This document shows positions 1 to 8,208 of a DNA stretch of 64,000 nt, piece by piece. The notes under the pieces are model-generated. The model did not search any database, was not told the origin of the DNA, and saw only the letters and a list, made by a program, of their open reading frames with translations. The position numbers and the translations under genes were made by a program. The stretch is taken from positions 1 to 64,000 of the forward strand of contig CAKUTX010000007.1 in the NCBI GenBank assembly GCA_934692485.1, read 5' to 3'. How positions within the stretch are numbered: position 1 is the first letter of the stretch; each line of letters opens with the position of its first letter. This DNA comes from an uncultured Candidatus Melainabacteria bacterium. GTDB taxonomy: Bacteria; Cyanobacteriota; Vampirovibrionia; Gastranaerophilales; Gastranaerophilaceae.

Positions 1-117
1 TTGGAATTGCGCTTGAAACAACTTGATACAGACCAAAAAGCAATTCAAACCGAAATGGATGCTGTTCAAAAAGTTATCGAAAAGAACACTGAATCTTCAT
101 TCAAGACATTCGGCTAG
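1..117 (+). CDS. C-terminal fragment (window edge) of a hook-like / coiled-coil hypothetical protein
   Basis: An open frame runs in from the left edge and stops at TAG 115-117, giving 38 residues of a charged helical C-terminus. It aligns without gaps over 34 residues to the C-terminus of the large protein at 20472-22583. Both have L-K-x-[LI]-D-T, then Q-T-E, then E/D-K-N-x-E, ending in F-K and two to three more residues. The two are therefore paralogs. The start lies outside the window. Function is unknown; see the 20472 gene. Confidence 0.75.
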   Translation: MELRLKQLDTDQKAIQTEMDAVQKVIEKNTESSFKTFG

Positions 118-132
118 GAGCGTAGCCGCTCC
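115..132. repeat. Short hairpin repeat, copy 1
   Basis: TAGGAGCGTAGCCGCTC occurs here and again at 179-195. Each copy folds as a GAGCG(TAGC)CGCTC hairpin; copy 1 has one more pair (GGAGCG/CGCTCC, 117-132). The stop codon of the preceding gene is part of the repeat. It is GC-rich against AT-rich surroundings and resembles a small REP-like palindrome. Confidence 0.6.
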
Positions 133-178
133 ACCCACCCATCAGACATTGGTTGGGCTTTCAAAACAAAAGACTTCG

Positions 179-195
179 TAGGAGCGTAGCCGCTC
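179..195. repeat. Short hairpin repeat, copy 2
   Basis: Identical 17-bp copy of the palindromic sequence at 115-131, separated from it by 47 bp. A further small hairpin, TCGGG-CATCA-CCCGA, lies at 209-223. The 118-377 gap thus holds a row of hairpins and a terminator but no gene that I can support. Confidence 0.6.
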
Positions 196-283
196 AAACT
201 GAACGCATTCGGGCATCACCCGACAAATCAAACATCGATTAATTATTAAAAATTTATATATTTGTTTCCTTTCCCTTTTTCCC

Positions 284-309
284 AGACTAACGACAAGTTG
301 GTCTTTTTT
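284..309 (+). terminator. Rho-independent terminator
   Basis: AGACTAAC / GTTGGTCT stem (one G-T pair) with a GACAA loop, followed by six T. It ends the transcript of the gene truncated at the left edge. Confidence 0.7.
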
Positions 310-377
310 ATTACCAAATATTATTAACTTGTACATAGGTAAAATTTATGTTAGCATTAAAAAAAAGGAGTGTGGTT

Positions 378-1619
378 ATGGGACAAACGTTGGCTGAAAA
401 AATTATATCAGAACACACAGGTAAGAGTGTTAGAGCCGGAGAACTTGTTATATCTAAAGTTGATGTTACTGCTGTTCAGGATGGTACTGGACCTTTAACT
501 GTTCAGGAATTTAAAAAACTTGGAAAACCTAAATTACATAATCCGGAGAGAACTATTCTTTTTATAGACCATGCTTCTCCAAGTCCGAGAAAAGAGCTTT
601 CTAATACACATACTGTATTACGTCAGTTTTCAAAAGAATATGGTGCCGTATTGTCAGATGTAGGCGCTGGAGTGTGTCATCAAAGATTAGTTGAAACTTT
701 TGTTAACCCAGGAGAAATATTAGTTGGCGCGGATTCACATACATGCACATCAGGTGCATTAGGCGCTTTTGCTACAGGAATGGGGTCAACCGATATTGCT
801 GTCGCTATGGCTCTTGGTAAAACTTGGCTAAAAGTTCCTGCTACTTTTAAAATAGAAGTGACAGGAAATTTTAAAGAAGGGATTTGTTCTAAAGACTTAA
901 TGCTACATTTGATTGGCTTAATCGGTGCAGACGGCGCTACTTATAAGGCTTTGGAATTTTGTGGTGATACTATTGAAAATATGTCAATGTCTGAAAGATT
1001 TACGCTTGCTAATATGGCTGTAGAAGCTGGTGCTAAAGCAGGTTTATTTGTTGCCGATGAAAAAACTCGTGAATTTTTAAAATCTCGCGGACGAGAAGAT
1101 AAATATAGATGTATCAGACCAGATAATGATGCTATTTATGAAAGAGTGATAAAAATTAATGCAGAAGATATAGGTCATACTGTTTCTTGTCCTCATACTG
1201 TTGATAATACAAAACCTGTTGAAGATTTAAAAAATATAAAAGTTAATCAAGTTTTTGTTGGGACTTGTACAAACGGACGAATAGAAGATTTGCGAATTGT
1301 TGCAAAGATATTAAACGGGAAAAAGGTTAATTCTGATGTTAGAATGCTAGTTTGTCCTGCTTCTAAAGATGTATACTTGCAAGCTCTTGACGAAGGCTTA
1401 ATAACAACTTTAGTAGAAGCTAATGCGGCTATCTTACCTCCAGGATGCGGCCCATGTGTTGGTGTTCATGCCGGAACTCTTGCTGATGGAGAAGTTTGTC
1501 TTGCAACTCAAAATAGAAACTTCAGAGGTAGAATGGGAAATGTTGAAGGCTCTATTTATTTAGCATCGCCATATGTAGCTGCATATACAGCATTAAACGG
1601 ATATATTTCGGCAGAATAA
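378..1619 (+). CDS. leuC: 3-isopropylmalate dehydratase large subunit (aconitase family)
   Basis: Isomerises 2-isopropylmalate to 3-isopropylmalate in leucine synthesis, together with a small LeuD subunit. The 413-aa length fits the short archaeal/homoaconitase-like LeuC type. The [4Fe-4S] ligands are visible as C297 in GTCTNGR and C357/C360 in PPGCGPC; H-H and DSHT motifs (GADSHTC) lie in the N-terminal third. An in-frame ATG exists at 348, but ATG 378 has AAAGGAG at 364-370 with a 7-nt spacer, so 378 is chosen. No leuD, leuA or leuB is nearby, which makes it an orphan; a homoaconitase or other hydro-lyase specificity cannot be excluded. Confidence 0.9.
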   Translation: MGQTLAEKIISEHTGKSVRAGELVISKVDVTAVQDGTGPLTVQEFKKLGKPKLHNPERTILFIDHASPSPRKELSNTHTVLRQFSKEYGAVLSDVGAGVCHQRLVETFVNPGEILVGADSHTCTSGALGAFATGMGSTDIAVAMALGKTWLKVPATFKIEVTGNFKEGICSKDLMLHLIGLIGADGATYKALEFCGDTIENMSMSERFTLANMAVEAGAKAGLFVADEKTREFLKSRGREDKYRCIRPDNDAIYERVIKINAEDIGHTVSCPHTVDNTKPVEDLKNIKVNQVFVGTCTNGRIEDLRIVAKILNGKKVNSDVRMLVCPASKDVYLQALDEGLITTLVEANAAILPPGCGPCVGVHAGTLADGEVCLATQNRNFRGRMGNVEGSIYLASPYVAAYTALNGYISAE

Positions 1620-1718
1620 GTTTAAAATTATTAAATAAAAAATATATTCACTCGGGTATGTAATAACGAATGAGCAATTTGTGACAAAAATTCTTTACTA
1701 TATAAGTAAGGAGAATGT

Positions 1719-2312
1719 ATGTCCGGTAATAAATTGCAGTACAAAAAAATGCCCTTAGAAGAACTGGTTGTTTTGTCTCAACAAAACGATTTTAAAGCTC
1801 TTGAGGAGCTTATAAGACGTGAACAGAAAAATGTTTATGCTGCTTTTTCATACCTAAGTTCAAAGAAAGAAAATGTTTCTGATTTAACTCAAGAAGCATT
1901 GCTTCGTGTTGCAAAAAACATACAAAATCTTAAAAATCCAAAACTATTCAAAAGTTGGTTAAATCAAATTATAACAAATCTTTTTTACGACGAATTAAGA
2001 AAAAGCCAAAGAAAGCCTGATACTATTTCTATTGATGATGAAACAGATGATATTCTATCTATTAAGCAACAATTACCGGATAAAAAATCTAAACCGCATG
2101 AAAAATGTATTACGTCTGAATTAGAAAAAATGATTAAACTTGCTATACAAGAACTTCCTGATCAATTTAGAATTGCAATAATTCTAAGAGAGTTACAAGG
2201 ATTGAGTTATGAAGAAATTGCACAAGCGACTCATTCTAGTATAGGTACTGTAAAATCAAGAATTGCGCGTGCAAGAACAAAGTTACAAGAAGATTTGAAA
2301 GCATATATATAA
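1719..2312 (+). CDS. ECF-type RNA polymerase sigma factor (RpoE-like)
   Basis: Predicted alternative sigma factor of 197 aa. Region 2 (about residues 25-95) contains the DLTQEALLRVAKN and FKSWLNQIITNLFYDELR motifs typical of ECF sigma factors. Region 4 (about 130-190) contains LPDQFRIAIILRELQGLSYEEIAQ and GTVKSRIARAR, a helix-turn-helix for -35 recognition. AAGGAG (1708-1713) precedes the ATG. It is followed after 8 nt by a zinc-finger anti-sigma-like gene, the usual sigma/anti-sigma operon. TTGTGA and TATAAG just upstream could be its promoter, possibly autoregulated. The trigger is unknown. Confidence 0.93.
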   Translation: MSGNKLQYKKMPLEELVVLSQQNDFKALEELIRREQKNVYAAFSYLSSKKENVSDLTQEALLRVAKNIQNLKNPKLFKSWLNQIITNLFYDELRKSQRKPDTISIDDETDDILSIKQQLPDKKSKPHEKCITSELEKMIKLAIQELPDQFRIAIILRELQGLSYEEIAQATHSSIGTVKSRIARARTKLQEDLKAYI

Positions 2313-2320
2313 GGAGGTAT

Positions 2321-2854
2321 TTGATGAAAAATAAATTATCGTGCGAGCAAGTAGCTGCTCTATTTACTTTTTTTGTAGAAGATAAACTTAGCCCAAAACT
2401 TTCTCAGTATATGCGAGAACATTTGGAATTGTGCCCTGAATGCATGAATAAATATATAGAAATTAAACGTATAATGAATAAGTATATAGAGGTTCCCCAA
2501 AGCAATAATCAGTATTTGACAAAGCAATACGAAGATTTTAAACAAAATCTGTCAGCATATGTTGATAATGAGTTAGATGATACTGATAGTATAAAAATCA
2601 AAAAGATAGCAATTTCAAATCCACTTGCAAGACAGGATTTAGAAAATATTTTTTCTTTTAAACAAATGCTATATAACACTTTTGAAAAAACTAAAAATGA
2701 TTTAAAAACAGATTACTCAAAAGCAATAATATGCCAAATTCAGCAAGAATTAGAAATGGAAAATAGTATTGACCCATTTTTTAAATTTGTTACTGCTTTT
2801 TTTATTATGATTATATGCCTATTAGCAGGAATTGTTGGGATATTATATCTTTAA
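2321..2854 (+). CDS. Anti-sigma factor with zinc-binding domain and C-terminal membrane anchor
   Basis: Predicted inhibitor of the ECF sigma encoded just upstream (8-nt gap, AAGGAGG before ATG). The N-terminus carries the ZAS motif HxxxCxxC (EHLELCPEC, about residues 34-42) plus an upstream Cys. A second domain around residues 70-125 (LSAYVDNELDD) resembles a degenerate second anti-sigma module without Cys. A single hydrophobic segment (about 154-176) ends the protein, so it is anchored with the zinc domain in the cytoplasm. The short extracytoplasmic tail leaves little room for a sensor. Its 3' end overlaps the convergent gene by 12 nt. Confidence 0.85.
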   Translation: MMKNKLSCEQVAALFTFFVEDKLSPKLSQYMREHLELCPECMNKYIEIKRIMNKYIEVPQSNNQYLTKQYEDFKQNLSAYVDNELDDTDSIKIKKIAISNPLARQDLENIFSFKQMLYNTFEKTKNDLKTDYSKAIICQIQQELEMENSIDPFFKFVTAFFIMIICLLAGIVGILYL

Positions 2855-3481
2855 ACCACTTCTAGAATATTTACTTGAAGACATTTCAATATATTTATCC
2901 ATAGAAATTCCGTGAGGAGATTTTAACTCAGTTGTTTCAAGTGCCTTCATTTTTGCTAATGTTTTTTTCTGACGTTTTGCCGCATATTCATTTCTTAAAA
3001 TTGGAGTAACAATGTTACAAGATATAATTGAACCAACAGTACTTGCAACTACATCTACTCCATTTTTAAATGGTTTATATTCACCTTTAATATCTTGAAA
3101 ATTTGCCATATTTTCAATACTAAAGTTTAATTTACCAATATGTTCTTTTGAATTTACTCCTTGTTTTTTTAGAAATTCTTTGATTGGTTTTGTAGTAAGT
3201 TTTCCTGTTGAAACAAGTTTTGATGCGACATTTTTGAATGTACTTGTAATAGTATAAAATGATACAATATTAATAACTGCATCAGCAATTTCTTGAGGAA
3301 TAAGAAACATTTTTTGTTCTGGGGAAATTTTATCGTTAAACACTACGGCACTAATTTGTGCAAGAGCCGACAAAATCCATCCTAAAACACCTGTATGAAC
3401 AAGCATTTTACCAGGATTTTCTCCGTAGTTTTTGTACATTACTGTTTTAAAATCTGAAAATAATTGAGAAGGAGGTTTCAT
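2843..3481 (-). CDS. Hypothetical protein with hydrophobic segments
   Basis: A 212-aa protein that I do not recognise. It has hydrophobic stretches near residues 27-50 and 75-105 and another near 145-165 (VDVVASTVGSIISCNIVTPI), with a basic C-terminal part. The start codon overlaps the stop of the upstream gene (ATGA, 3478-3481), so the two are translationally coupled and probably form one membrane-associated unit. It converges on the anti-sigma gene. Confidence 0.75.
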   Translation of the reverse strand: MKPPSQLFSDFKTVMYKNYGENPGKMLVHTGVLGWILSALAQISAVVFNDKISPEQKMFLIPQEIADAVINIVSFYTITSTFKNVASKLVSTGKLTTKPIKEFLKKQGVNSKEHIGKLNFSIENMANFQDIKGEYKPFKNGVDVVASTVGSIISCNIVTPILRNEYAAKRQKKTLAKMKALETTELKSPHGISMDKYIEMSSSKYSRSGLKI

Positions 3482-4041
3482 CGCTTATCCTCCTCTTTTT
3501 TAATCAATGTATTTGTTAGAAATTTGGTTAAAGGCGCATCAATTGCGAAATTTGTTACCATCATAACGACAAGTGCAACTACCGTTCCCATAGCATTTCT
3601 GTATTGAAGAAACGCATCAGTAGTGTTATTTCTAACATCTTTTGGTGTAAAAATTGTTTTCCAATGTGGAACATTTGGACCTGGAATTTGTGATAAAGCT
3701 TTTATTCCTTTTATGCAGCCTTTTCGTATAAAATATCCAGTAAATGTTCCTGCAAGAATTTTGGCAATTGTTCTTGCAACTGAAACTTTTCGTGTTTTTT
3801 CATCTACTCTCTTATTATGGGCATCAATAAATGGTTGTGACATTAACGCAGAAGCGCCTAATATAAGACGTTGTTCTGCAGAAGATATTTTTTCTCCAGT
3901 AGCTTTAATACCCCTAATGACTTTTTCATTGGAATATTCCGCATTAGGTAGTGTATTAAGCATTTTTTGCTTAATATTTCTGGCACTACTTGCCATGCTT
4001 CTGTATATAGAAGAACTTATTACTATATCTGATAATGCCAT
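3478..4041 (-). CDS. Hypothetical membrane-associated protein
   Basis: Unrecognised protein of 187 aa (MALSDIVISS start). Features are a central basic/amphipathic segment (QRLILGASALMSQPFIDAHNK), a hydrophobic stretch near 90-110 and a clear TM-like segment near 145-165 (AMGTVVALVVMMVTNFAI). The open frame extends to ATG 4068, but that site has no ribosome-binding site; ATG 4041 has GGGTG 8-12 nt upstream, so I prefer 4041 with modest confidence. It is the first gene of a two-gene unit with the 2843-3481 gene. Confidence 0.7.
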   Translation of the reverse strand: MALSDIVISSSIYRSMASSARNIKQKMLNTLPNAEYSNEKVIRGIKATGEKISSAEQRLILGASALMSQPFIDAHNKRVDEKTRKVSVARTIAKILAGTFTGYFIRKGCIKGIKALSQIPGPNVPHWKTIFTPKDVRNNTTDAFLQYRNAMGTVVALVVMMVTNFAIDAPLTKFLTNTLIKKEEDKR

Positions 4042-4154
4042 ATTTCTACACCCAAATCTATAAAGCATATAAAGCTTAATAATTGCTCAAATATGCCGAT
4101 ATATTAATAAAGATTTACAATTTCAGATGTCTATTAATATAAATAAAATTTATT

Positions 4155-5390
4155 CTATAGTTTGGCACCTTTTGGAACAACTGTTACTCCGTTTGGAGAA
4201 ACATGAAATCCTCTTTTTATATCTTCTTCTCTATCAAAACCTATCCTAGAATGAGCCGGAACAACAACATTCTTGTCAATTATGGCTTTTTTAATTCTTG
4301 AATGTCTACCGATTTCAACATTCTCCATTAATATACTTTCTGATATTTGAGAGAAGCTGTTTACTTTTACTTTTGGGGACAAGACACATCTTGATAAGCC
4401 TGCGCCTGATACAATACAGCCTTCTGACACCATTGAGTTTGTAGCCATTCCAACCCTCTCTCCTTCTTCCCAAATAAATTTTGCAGGAGGATAATTATAA
4501 TTAAATGTTCTTAAAGGCCAGTCTTTTGAATATAAATTCAACTCAGGATCATAATCTAATAAATCCATATTTGCTTGCCAATAAGCATCAATACTACCGA
4601 CATCCATCCAATACCCACGTTCGGTATCTGTCATTCCTGAGAAGCAATTGTCGTTAAAGTTATAAACATATATACGTTTACCCTCTTTCAACATCATAGG
4701 AATAACGTTTTTACCAAAGTCATGGCTAGAATCCTTTATTCCTTCGTCTTGATTTAATGCATCTAATAAACTTTGTTTGTTAAAAATATAATTTCCCATA
4801 GAAGCTAAGCAATAATTAGGATTTCCGGGAATAGATTTTGGCGCATCTTTTGGTTTCTCGACAAAATTAATCAATTTCCAATCATCATCAACCTCTATAA
4901 TTCCAAATTCATGTGCTTCCTCAATCGGAATTGGAATTGCAGAAATAGTCAAATCCGCATTTTTTTCTTTGTGATAATCAAGCATTTGAGAAACATCCAT
5001 TTTATAAATATGATCCCCTCCAAAAATGCAAACATAGTCAGGGTCTTCATCTGTAATATGAAATACATTCTGATAAATTGCATCAGCAGTTCCTCGATAC
5101 CAATCAGAACCTGTTCTCATTTGTGCCGGTGCCAAATCAACATACTGATTTAAAAACGGAGATAATGCCCAACCTCTTGTTATATGTTTATTTAAAGAAT
5201 CAGATTTATATTGAGTCAAAACTTTAATTTTGTAAAAACCTGAGTTTATAAAATTATTTAAAACAAAGTCTATAATACGATACCTACCACCGAAAGGTAC
5301 TGCCGGCTTTGCTCTATCTTTTGTTAACGGATAAAGTCTTTTCCCTTCTCCACCTGCCAAAATCATAACCAATGCATCATCTACTGACAT
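4155..5390 (-). CDS. glgC: Glucose-1-phosphate adenylyltransferase (ADP-glucose pyrophosphorylase)
   Basis: Makes ADP-glucose from glucose-1-phosphate and ATP, the committed step of bacterial glycogen/alpha-glucan storage. The 411-aa length is standard. The N-terminal nucleotidyltransferase domain has LAGGEGKRLYPLT and the AKPAVPFGGRYRIIDF motif; the sugar-site segment FVEKPK and GTADA are present; the C-terminal left-handed beta-helix begins around residue 310. GAGAGGG precedes the ATG. It lies downstream of thrB on the same strand with an 86-nt gap that has its own -10-like TATAAT. With the phosphohexomutase at 12800 it suggests glycogen storage, although glgA/glgB are not in this window. 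Confidence 0.95.
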   Translation of the reverse strand: MSVDDALVMILAGGEGKRLYPLTKDRAKPAVPFGGRYRIIDFVLNNFINSGFYKIKVLTQYKSDSLNKHITRGWALSPFLNQYVDLAPAQMRTGSDWYRGTADAIYQNVFHITDEDPDYVCIFGGDHIYKMDVSQMLDYHKEKNADLTISAIPIPIEEAHEFGIIEVDDDWKLINFVEKPKDAPKSIPGNPNYCLASMGNYIFNKQSLLDALNQDEGIKDSSHDFGKNVIPMMLKEGKRIYVYNFNDNCFSGMTDTERGYWMDVGSIDAYWQANMDLLDYDPELNLYSKDWPLRTFNYNYPPAKFIWEEGERVGMATNSMVSEGCIVSGAGLSRCVLSPKVKVNSFSQISESILMENVEIGRHSRIKKAIIDKNVVVPAHSRIGFDREEDIKRGFHVSPNGVTVVPKGAKL

Positions 5391-5476
5391 GTTAATCCCT
5401 CTCTTTTACTCTCAACATAAGTAAATTATACAAGATTTGTGTATAAAAAGCACTAGTACTAAATAACTATTTTTTG

Positions 5477-6418
5477 TTATTCACTTATAATTTGTGCTCC
5501 ATTTTGTTCAACAGGCAAAGTCATTATGTTTACTTTAACATTCATATCTTCCCAAGTATCTTTTACAATTGATTTAATTTTATCCAAATCATTTTTTAAA
5601 GATATTACTACAATTGCGGGGCCTGCGCCACTAAGCACACAACCTAAAACGCTTTCTTCGTGTTTAAGGTTTTCAATAATTTTATCTAATCCTGGAACTA
5701 ATTTCATTCTATATGGTTGATGAAGTCTATCATGAAGCGCTAAACGCATCAATTCAACATCTTTTGTATTAATAGCTTCAATCAACATTGCGAGTCGTTT
5801 TGAATTATAAACAGCATCTTCCATAGGAACTTCTTTAGGTAAAACTGACCTCGAAATATCTGTAGAAAGCTCATAATCAGGAATACAAACAGTGATATTC
5901 CATTCTTCAGGCCAATTTAATTTGCGATAAATAATACTTCCGTCATCTTCTCTTGAAGATAAACAAAGTCCTCCAACAATCGCTGGTGTAACATTATCAG
6001 GGTGTCCTTCAACCTCGGTTGCAATTGACAAAAGAGCAACTTCGTCAGCTGGATGACCCAACAACTCATTTGCAGCCAACAATCCGCCTACTATTACAGA
6101 AGCACTGCTCCCAAGTCCCCTAGCGATAGGAATTTGTGACTGAACTGTTATTTTTAACTCGCTTGGAGTTTGACCGATTGAATTATATAAAAGTTCCACA
6201 GCCTTATAAATAATACTTGTTTCATCCATCGGAATATGTTCAAACAACAAATCATCTGTAGATGAATCGTTATTTATTGCGTTAATTTCAATCCCTGTGC
6301 CAGGAAGAACCGTTTCTTCAATAGTAATTGTATTATAAACAGGTAGAGCCATTCCAAGGCAATCAAACCCAGGCCCTAAATTAGCTGTTGTTGCAGGAAC
6401 TTTCACACTTATTTTCAT
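5477..6418 (-). CDS. thrB: Homoserine kinase (GHMP family)
   Basis: Phosphorylates homoserine to O-phosphohomoserine in threonine synthesis. This is a GHMP kinase of 313 aa: the N-terminal strand MKISVKVPATTANLGPGFD, then the ATP-binding motif PIARGLGSSA at residues 97-106, and a C-terminal GCVLSGAGPA motif. A GTG at 6430 would add four residues, but AAAGGTG (6428-6434) is placed to serve ATG 6418, so that start is used. No thrC or hom is adjacent. Confidence 0.94.
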   Translation of the reverse strand: MKISVKVPATTANLGPGFDCLGMALPVYNTITIEETVLPGTGIEINAINNDSSTDDLLFEHIPMDETSIIYKAVELLYNSIGQTPSELKITVQSQIPIARGLGSSASVIVGGLLAANELLGHPADEVALLSIATEVEGHPDNVTPAIVGGLCLSSREDDGSIIYRKLNWPEEWNITVCIPDYELSTDISRSVLPKEVPMEDAVYNSKRLAMLIEAINTKDVELMRLALHDRLHQPYRMKLVPGLDKIIENLKHEESVLGCVLSGAGPAIVVISLKNDLDKIKSIVKDTWEDMNVKVNIMTLPVEQNGAQIISE

Positions 6419-6527
6419 ATAATTATACACCTTTCAATGATGTAATTATAACAAGAATAAACAAAAAAGGCTATTTTTTACATTTAATAGTTAATAATAT
6501 TCAAAATATTGCGATATTTGTAACATT

Positions 6528-6556
6528 TTGCAATATATATAAAATAATAGTACAAT
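6528..6556 (+). promoter_or_regulatory. Promoter of a leaderless gene (TTGCAA-N17-TACAAT)
   Basis: TTGCAA (6528-6533), 17-nt spacer, TACAAT (6551-6556), then exactly 6 nt to ATG 6563. The transcription start should coincide with the A of the ATG. No ribosome-binding site is present. Confidence 0.65.
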
Positions 6557-6562
6557 AACAGT

Positions 6563-7801
6563 ATGTATAAATTATACCCATATTACACAAACGACGGCAC
6601 TATAGGCCTATTTTCTCCAGAAGCTGATGATATATACCATTCTACATTCGGAGCTTTAACCGAAGCATATGAAAAATTTATATTACCTTCTAATATAAAA
6701 GATTTTTTGAAAAATAATAATGAAATAAAAATTTTAGATATTTGTTTTGGAATTGGTTACAACACAAAAAGTTTTTTAAATAATTTGTTAGAAATTATCT
6801 ATAACGATACGATATATACAAATAATATTAATAAACAAATAAATAACGACGAGATATATACCAATAATCAAAAGCTTAAAGTTTTTATACATGCTATAGA
6901 CAATGACAAAAATTTGATAAATTTGTCACCTTTTTTTAAAAGGTTTGAAAAAAATATCAGGAAATTGAATTCAAAGAATAAAATTATATATGAGCAAGAA
7001 AAAATAAGAAAATTATCTTCTAATATAGCTAAGCCAAAATTTCAATTAAAAGAAGAAGTAAATATATTATTGCTTCTGCAACTTCTCAAATATATTGATG
7101 AAGAAACTTTGGCAATATTGAGCGATAAAAATTATGCGGCATATTTTGATAAAAATAATATAGCCCTTTATTCATTTTTGGCGAAAGAAAGAGGTATAAT
7201 TAACCCTAGAACGAATAAAACGAGCTTCTTACATAATATATATTATAAGTATCTATCTAAAGGCTATAAAAAGGCACTGAATGTCCTAGAATTAATAGAT
7301 TTTAATTTTGAGCGAGATGTTAACGATGCAAGAGTTGCAATAAAGAATGATTTAAACAAATATAATTTTATCTTTTTAGATGCTTTTACCCCAACAAAAT
7401 GTCCTTGTCTATGGACTGTAGACTTTTTTAAATTACTGTATGAGCATTTAGATGAAAATGGAATGATTTTAACATATTCAAATTCTGCCTTAGTGAGAAA
7501 TTCTTTTTTGAATGCAGGTTTTGATGTAAAAAAAATATTTTCAAAAAGTCAAAACAAATTCACTGGTACAATTGCGTTTAAACATACTTCTCAAAAAATA
7601 GGTTTTAATAATGATTTAATTTATGACCTCTCAGAATACGATTTAGGGCTAATGAAAACTCGAGCAGGTATATTTTATCGTGACGAGAATTTAACTCTTG
7701 ATAATGAGGCGATTATAAGCAACCATAAAATTGAAGTTGAAAATTCTCCTCTAATATCAAGTTCAAAATTTATTAAATCTTACAAGAAAAAACAAAATTA
7801 A
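6563..7801 (+). CDS. MnmC-like (DUF752) SAM-dependent methyltransferase
   Basis: Resembles the methyltransferase domain of MnmC, which completes 5-methylaminomethyl-2-thiouridine at the tRNA wobble base. A SAM-binding glycine motif ILDICFGIGYNTKSF lies near residues 55-70. The catalytic-side block FIFLDAFTPTKCPCLWTVDFFKLL is near 270-293, followed by GMILTYSNSALVRNSFLNAGF. At 412 aa it is larger than the lone domain because of an Asn/Lys/Ile-rich insertion (about 75-230), which contains a 14-residue tandem duplication. There is no FAD oxidase domain. The gene is probably leaderless. The exact substrate is inferred from family only. Confidence 0.75.
   Translation: MYKLYPYYTNDGTIGLFSPEADDIYHSTFGALTEAYEKFILPSNIKDFLKNNNEIKILDICFGIGYNTKSFLNNLLEIIYNDTIYTNNINKQINNDEIYTNNQKLKVFIHAIDNDKNLINLSPFFKRFEKNIRKLNSKNKIIYEQEKIRKLSSNIAKPKFQLKEEVNILLLLQLLKYIDEETLAILSDKNYAAYFDKNNIALYSFLAKERGIINPRTNKTSFLHNIYYKYLSKGYKKALNVLELIDFNFERDVNDARVAIKNDLNKYNFIFLDAFTPTKCPCLWTVDFFKLLYEHLDENGMILTYSNSALVRNSFLNAGFDVKKIFSKSQNKFTGTIAFKHTSQKIGFNNDLIYDLSEYDLGLMKTRAGIFYRDENLTLDNEAIISNHKIEVENSPLISSSKFIKSYKKKQN
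6803..6868 (+). repeat. 42-bp in-frame imperfect duplication inside the MnmC-like gene
   Basis: The 24-mer starting AACGATACGATATATA at 6803 recurs as AACGACGAGATATATA at 6845, a 42-bp period that adds 14 residues (two NDxIYTNN units). Confidence 0.7.
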
Positions 7802-7856
7802 TTATCAGTATATATCTAAGCGATACTATATATAAAATATCAATTTATTTTATTAT

Positions 7857-8072
7857 TCAAACTTTTTCTATTTTTCTTAATTCAATTTCATATCCCAAAA
7901 GTTTCGCAAAAAATTCAAATTCTTCAAAAGCTAAAGTGCCGCGTCCAAGTTTATGAGATAGCCCGTCTAAAGTATATTTTCGAGATCCATTTTCTGTCGC
8001 AAGCTTTGCCAGTTCTTTTAGAGTCAAGCATTCTTTAGCTAATAATATTTTAACGTGTTCTTTTGCTGTCAT
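7857..8072 (-). CDS. Small helix-turn-helix-like regulator
   Basis: A 71-aa protein (MTAKEHVKILL start). It reads as an HTH of the small gut-bacterial type: LAKECLTLKELAKLATENGS, then LDGLSHKLGRGTLAFEEFEFFAKLLGYEIEL, where a recognition-helix-like segment is followed by the GTL-x(3)-E pattern. The open frame continues to 8192, but AAGGATAG just upstream of ATG 8072 fixes this start. It is divergent from the prepilin gene at 8209 with overlapping promoter elements, so it may repress itself and/or that gene. Confidence 0.7.
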   Translation of the reverse strand: MTAKEHVKILLAKECLTLKELAKLATENGSRKYTLDGLSHKLGRGTLAFEEFEFFAKLLGYEIELRKIEKV

Positions 8073-8101
8073 ATTTCTATCCTTGTATAATTTTACAGAT
8101 A

Positions 8102-8140
8102 ATTGACAATATTGACAATTTGTGGAATATAATTTATAAT
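8102..8140 (+). promoter_or_regulatory. Consensus promoter for the prepilin gene with a tandem operator-like repeat
   Basis: TTGACA (8112-8117), 17-nt spacer, TATAAT (8135-8140). The -35 lies in the second of two directly abutting copies of ATTGACAAT (8102-8110 and 8111-8119). The repeat sits between two divergent genes, one of which encodes an HTH protein, and would make a suitable operator. Confidence 0.7.
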
Positions 8141-8208
8141 AATTGAATAATACGTCAATGTATTGTAATAAACGGCAATAATTAATTAACAAAATTTAAA
8201 GGAGAACT

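Noticed and set aside
115..195. Direct repeats as a CRISPR array
   Set aside because: Only two units of 17 bp with a 47-bp spacer and no further copies or cas genes.
142..336. Minus-strand 64-codon frame between the left-edge gene and leuC
   Set aside because: It covers both hairpin repeats and a terminator and has no ribosome-binding site.
4070..4102. TAAAGCTT and GCCGATAT resembling a sigma-28 promoter
   Set aside because: The spacing of 17 nt is far from the required ~11, and it points into the 3' end of glgC with no gene to drive.
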